This document shows positions 58,469 to 64,000 of a DNA stretch of 64,000 bases, in pieces. The first letter of the stretch is position 1, and the number at the start of each line of letters is the position of its first letter. A program made the position numbers and the translations under genes. The notes beneath the pieces were generated by a model. The model was not told the DNA's origin and searched no databases. It saw only the letters and a list, made by a program, of their open reading frames with translations. This DNA comes from Watersipora subatra (taxonomy: Eukaryota > Bryozoa > Gymnolaemata > Cheilostomatida > Watersiporidae), in the NCBI RefSeq assembly GCF_963576615.1, contig NC_088714.1, positions 27,710,558 to 27,774,557 of the forward strand, read 5' to 3'.

Positions 58469-61400
58469 CTATTCTGGAAGTTGACAGAGACAAGCAGCGC
58501 CCATGTTTATCCAATAGTCCTGAGGCTTCAGTGAAGGTAAATGAATTGCCACAACAAAGTTGGTAGAGTGACCTGTGAGACAATGAAAAGAACACTGACA
58601 GTAGTTCTCTAAGTCCCTCTAGCGTAGACCAAGACAAGCTCTCTAGAACTATTACATACAGAGTAGAGAGAGTGTCACAATAGATGATCTGAAAACATCG
58701 TTCGCACTCTTTCGGTCACTGAACTGTTTGTTGCCAAAGGGCTGTATGCCCTTACGCACTTGCACATATGTTACTACTAAGTTCTATACCCTAGTATACA
58801 ACTGTATACTAATTTGTGTGCGCGCACGCACACACTTTATGCTAGTTGTAAAACCTTGCTTGTCTTATAATTCATGTCTACATCAGTGTGCACAATAATG
58901 CGAAGTTATGTACTCTTGTGTGCACAGTGCTGTGATACTTTTTCTCAGAATTTAACTAGGACACTAACCAGTTGTAGACAGAGTTCCAGCTCGAGCTCCA
59001 GTCTTATAAAGAGGTGCTATGTATTCTTCCTCATCAGGAACAAAATCCATTTTTGGCTCCATGTGCAACATTACTAAAGGTGGATTCATCTCCCCTGGGG
59101 TTGAATCAGCTAGTGACATTTGATCAAAATCCCATCTGAAACATACAATCACTAACCTCGACACCAGAAAGATAATCAAACAAGTGGATATGTGGTAGAG
59201 TACATCGGTGTAATAGCCCAGAACACAGAAGCCACACATAGACTCTATGTTATGGTGTCAAATAAGACAAGTGATTGATGCCATTTGACTCCTCATGACC
59301 TGTTTGGTATAGTAGCAGCAGCGGAGCTATCCCGACAATACTGGCTTAGTGCCTGACTCTGTACTGCATTCAAAGGGTAAGTAACTCTGCCAGGTTTAAA
59401 GCAAGGGTGGATGAGCTACCATGTAGCTCACAGCCAGCCATCAACTGGAGTGAGGCCCTCATTTTAAGGCACTATTGAGAGCTTCCATAAAAAATGATTG
59501 ATCAATTTGCAGACCAGCCAATTGTGACGACATGTGTGATGTCACGATGTTTCAGTTCTTTTTCAGTTCTAGCAGATATTAAAAGTATAATACAACAAGA
59601 GTTACCTCTGACCTTTAGCATTGTTGGCCACAACAGGTGCTTGCCTGAACTGATCTTTAATCTACTAGGAGAAAACCTACCAGTGAACATATTATCGATA
59701 AGAAATATGAAAATGTGTTTGCAAAGTCATAAAATAGATGTTATGATGAAATCATACAACTGAATTAACCGAACTAGTAAAATTCAAAAGCTGAAAAGAT
59801 TGATAAAATCATTGGAGATGAGGAAATTCAAACACCATAATGTGGTTCGACCTGGAGATCAGGCACGCCAGAAAATATTTTCTCCTTCAACACACCTGCA
59901 GCCATCGAGAAATAGCCCATGAACAATGACTCCATCTTCTGGTTTTTCAAGATCCTTGTCCATCTCCATTTCCTCTCCAAACTTGAGCTCTTCCATGGCT
60001 TTTTTCACATCAGCCTGCTGCCGGTACCGCTTGAGGGGATGAAACTCAAAGGTCAAGTGATCTATGGGTAAGTTGTACTTCCTGGCGTGGTTCTGCAGGG
60101 TGCCCGTTAGGAAACCTGATTAAAAGAATATCAGATTCAGAGTCTTATTGAACCAGACTGGAACCTGTTCCATGACTCTAAGTCTTTATATAGAATGACT
60201 CAATTACAAGTCATTTGAAGCTTTATTCTTTTTATATACATGTATATTACTTTATTAGCAACAACTTCATTTCAAGCAAAAATGTTTTTAAATTATGTAA
60301 TAAAACAAAAAAGGGCTAACAGTAAATCAATCAAATGGTTTTGCATGTAGCGTTGAAAATACTTTTCGCTGCGAATTGAACACTTGAATCTTAATAAAAT
60401 TTTCATGCATGTTATGGATACAGCTTGAAGAACCTCTCTGCTCCCAACCAGTCATCTTATGATTTATGCTAATTGTAGATGACCAATGAATTGACAGCAT
60501 GCCAGCCTTACATATACAAAAATCATCAAAGTTCTGGCCGTTCTAGCAAACTATGCTATAGATGCTTCGAATGACCTAAAATTGGTGATTATATGTTATC
60601 ACTGTTGCTTCACATGGTGAACATATGAAACCATACATTGTATATGAACATATGAAACCATACATTGTATATGAACATATGAAACCATACATTGTATATG
60701 AACATATGAAACCATACATTGTATATGAACATATGAAACCATACATTGTATATGAACATATGAAACCATACATTTTAAATGAAGATATGAAACATTTTCT
60801 TAATTTTTATTTTCCCATGGTCAGTTTCACATGAACAGAGATCAATAAAGTGTTGAACTTTACCATTTGTAATATATGAGCAGACCTGACTTGATTACAC
60901 ACTGTAGTCAGCGTTGTGACACTATGAAGGGAAAATAGTGGAAGAACTAAACATCCATCATACATTCAGACAAGCACCGACCATGTCTTAAAAACACAGC
61001 TACATTTAAGTCAATCATAACACTTGAGGAACAAATAATGAAGAGAGACAAGCTAATAAGACCCAATATAGCCTCACCTTGAGGAAAAAAGAATCCGGAA
61101 ATCCAAAATGATCTAGGAATTCCTCTGAGAATCCATTGGTGAATAAAATCAAGCCTTAGTACTAGATCCTGAACCCAGAAAGATAAAGGCTTAGGCGATG
61201 GGTATGCAGCCGTCTCCCACTCCTTAGGCACCTGATTGTTGAGGAAGGCCGTGTATATAAGCTCGAGTGAATCACTCATCACCACAAAGCCCTTGATAGC
61301 CTTCAGCAACTGACTTAATGAACTCTGCAACAGAAAATGCAGTAGTTAGGGGATGCTGGCCGTGTGTGAGAAAATCCTTTTAGTAGCAGCAGTGAAACAA

Positions 61401-63922
61401 CTTGACCTTCATAGATGAGTCTATTTTACCTGCGATGAAGCAACTCGATACATTGACTTAACAACCAGACAAACCTACCTTGATGACTTTGATGAGTTTG
61501 TTATATCTGTCTGTTTCTTGTGTAAGGACAGTGGTCAATGAATTGACTCGCCCCTTATCATCAGTCTCAAACATCTCACTGTTCGCTTCTTCTATGTCTA
61601 GTTTGTCTATGACCTTCTCCAAAATACTCTCCGCAAGCTCGTAAACAATGTCATCATTGGATTTGCCTCCACCACCGGATGACAGTCTCGGTTGCATCTC
61701 AAGTATTGTAGCGACCAGGGAGTTTGTTTCGTTGATCTACCAAAGTAGAACAGGAAATTAATTTTCAACATGCTAACACGATCCGAGTAAGATTTACAGA
61801 TTCTCCTAGCGGCAGTACCACAAGCACCTGTGGACTGTGGCAACCCTCCGACTAAAAAACAACCTTCAGGTCTAATCTCAAAGTAGTCTTCAACATGGTG
61901 ATATAGAGATCTAATAATTTTGGATATACTTTGAAATCACGAAAATTTTCATAAATTCTGTAGAGTTTCCCAAACTAACGTTATTTAACAACTTCTAAAG
62001 CTAAAGATTTTCAAAAGAGCAAAAACAGTTTTGAGTTAAAATAAGTCAATTAAAGGACAACAAATTGTTGATTGGTTGATTCTAACATATTTCAAAGTTT
62101 CATTGACTATGTTTGAATAGCAGTGACGCAATCATTACCTGAATATGTCATAGATCAAATAGAAACCATTACACATTTCAAACTACAATGTAATTCTGAC
62201 TAAATCTTATAATTTTACCCATTTACAAGTATCTACGCATGGGAACAGCTAGAGAACGAGAAAAAAAACAAACACGCCTTTTACTAGCTACCTGTTTGAA
62301 GTGTCGCACAATGCCACCACCTACCTGGAAGGCTATATTAGCATTTTCATGAAGTCCAAATATCTCTGGCTCATCTATGAGAGGAAGACCATCGATATAT
62401 TGTCTGTATTCTTGTATAGTATTCATGTTAGGGGCGTAGTAAGCTCCTGAAGGAGAATACTTGTATCCCTCATCTAGAGTATTTGGTGCAAAGAACGTCT
62501 TGAGGATTGTAGAGAGACACCTCTGATCCCACTTATCTGTGACTCTACCACCGTATGTAATCTACAAATGGTAGAGTCCAACCATTTGGTCAATATAAAA
62601 ATATCTGAATATATTACCTAAGGTAAAAAATCTCCTACATAACTAAGTGAGCGGCACTCCCTTTATTGGTCCACTAGAACATATGCTGCTGCAGTGAAAG
62701 AACTGAAACAAAAAACTGACACAAAGACTGTATATTGAGAACATTTTGAAAGGTAATCAGAAACAAACTACTAAAATTTTCAACTCTAAAACTTAAGCTA
62801 TTTCTATGTGTGAGAGACTGTAGAATGAACATAGGAATTTACCTCTCCAGTGATGTAGATGAGAGTATCCCATGGAATCACTCCTTCCTCACAGAACATC
62901 TGCATGTTGAGCAAGGCGCACTCTCTGTCACTCTCACTGAACGGGTACTGCAACACACATTTAAAATTATAGCATTAACTTCGCATGACTTTACTGAACC
63001 CTGCAATTCTTTTGGAGTTGTCTTCTGTCACCATTCACTAAGGACTACTACTTAACTGATTGTACATGCTAAAACTACTGTTGCAGGCTCTTTAGTGTGA
63101 ACAGAGGATGAGCAGTAGCAATCTTTTATTACATACTTTTGCTTCAGTGTCTCGTGGCTGGACAATAATAGAGTACTACCACTTGGGTTATTGTAGTCAT
63201 CTCCTCTTCGCACAGTTGTTTTATGACCACCTATAGAATCGTGCTATCACTTATAACTAATGTAGTCCTCTTCTCTACACATGGTAGCTTTTATGACCAC
63301 TATACTCTTGTAATTGTCTTCTCTATACAATAGTGTTATCACCTAGCGCTAGTTTAGTCGTCTTCTTTAGACAAGGTGGTTATAGTATGAACATCCACTA
63401 GTGCTCTCACTGAGAACAAGTGTAGTTGTCTTCTCTATAGATATCTGTCTTTATGACCTAGCTCGTTGGAGTAGTGTAATTGTTTTCTCTGAAAGCAGTT
63501 GTTTTATAACCACTACACGGGCTAGCATTAGTGTAGTTGTCTTCTCAATACATGATTATTTTATTCCCATTCAATATTGTTGTCACTTGGCTCTAGTTTA
63601 ATTATCTTCTCTACACAAGGTTGTTTTACGAACACACAATAGCATTAGTTATGCAATAGCATTGCGAACAATCACTTCCCATTAGTGTAGTTGTCTTCTC
63701 TATGTTTGTTTATGAGAGTGTTCAGCTCTACTCCTGAGCAAGTATAATTAGTATTGCATGACTACAGACTTGCAAGTGTGACTCAGCTGGAGGATGCTAG
63801 TGTTATTGCTAGTAAACATACCTTAATGTTCCAGCCAAGAGGACCAAACTTCTTCCTTTCCTGCAGGATAGCATGAAAGAAGCAGACACCAAAGATCACT
63901 TTCCGCCACTTCATACCCAGAA
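58469..63922 (-). CDS. Axonemal dynein heavy chain, C-terminal part, DNAH6-like (9 exons, about 478 aa)
   Basis: Exons in transcript order: 63922-63822, 62947-62843, 62561-62325, 61736-61479, 61324-61078, 60115-59896, 59135-58969, 58572-58469. These eight all join in phase and end in TAG; the remaining exons lie beyond the right edge. Dynein heavy chains are the ATP-driven motors of cilia; this part is the end of the AAA ring and the C-terminal domain. Recognisable family strings are [113 protein letters not shown] and [17 protein letters not shown]. The YYAP and [17 protein letters not shown] segments suggest the single-headed inner-arm type near DNAH6. The assignment to dynein is very firm; the paralogue is inference. 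Genes in this family exceed 4000 residues, so only about a tenth is here. (Eight exons are listed; a ninth lies outside.). Confidence 0.95.
60618..60785. repeat. 27-bp tandem repeat in a dynein intron
   Basis: Six near-identical copies of GAACATATGAAACCATACAT then TGTATAT. Both strands read through (MKPYIVYEH and MYGFICSYT), an artefact of the 27-base period. Confidence 0.95.
63120..63710. repeat. Degenerate repeat of GTAGTTGTCTTCTCTA units in a dynein intron
   Basis: Eight or more diverged copies of a unit of about 60 bases containing TAGTTGTCTTCTCTATAC, then TTGTTTTATGACCAC. It fills most of the intron between exons 63922-63822 and 62947-62843. Confidence 0.75.
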
Positions 63923-64000
63923 CTACAACACATCACCAGAACTGAGAGCATAAACAGGGTATACCTGAATAAAACATCCTATTTCGTGACACCAATATAG

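Overview
The window is intron-rich, AT-rich metazoan nuclear DNA. Its coding exons carry GT-AG splice signals, a sodium/glucose cotransporter of the animal SLC5 family and an axonemal dynein heavy chain. The dense interspersed repeats (tRNA-derived SINE-like copies, long-TIR MITEs, microsatellite-linked CCCGGCG elements) and recurrent ACATGTACATGT strings suggest an invertebrate, perhaps a lophotrochozoan such as a mollusc or bryozoan. The species cannot be named from the sequence.

Layout. 0.4-3.3 kb (+): the last part of a gene for a low-complexity protein with about 18 copies of a 12-residue repeat, with two phase-compatible exons and perhaps a third at 6.9 kb. 1.8-8.3 kb: three inverted-repeat DNA elements. 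11.4-15.9 kb: a 4.5-kb minisatellite of 25/28-bp units whose minus strand has no stop codon in any frame, so the three 1500-residue reading frames there are artefacts. 16.6-18.2 kb: a decayed TIR transposon with other repeats inside it. 18.5-32.8 kb (-): a probable multi-exon gene for a single-pass membrane protein, recognised because consecutive candidate exons are all open, multiples of three and joined in phase 1. Several minisatellites and mobile elements sit in its introns. 33.5-50.0 kb (+): a complete 16-exon SLC5 gene (690 residues, SGLT4/5-like), with a decayed copy of its exon 2 about 0.7 kb upstream. 50.0-55.0 kb: intergenic, with SINE-like copies. 55.1-56.9 kb (+): a two-exon gene for a 402-residue Cys/His-rich protein. 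57.3-58.1 kb: a 36-bp tandem array between convergent genes. 58.5-63.9 kb (-): the last nine exons of an axonemal dynein heavy chain, DNAH6-like, open beyond the right edge.

The recognisable genes are not an operon or pathway. One is a plasma-membrane sugar transporter, one a ciliary motor, one a putative nucleic-acid or protein-binding factor, and two are unassigned. Exon boundaries were read by eye from splice consensus, reading phase and family similarity. No alignment or expression data were available, so the SLC5 and dynein models are strong, the zinc-finger model good, and the minus-strand membrane-protein model tentative.
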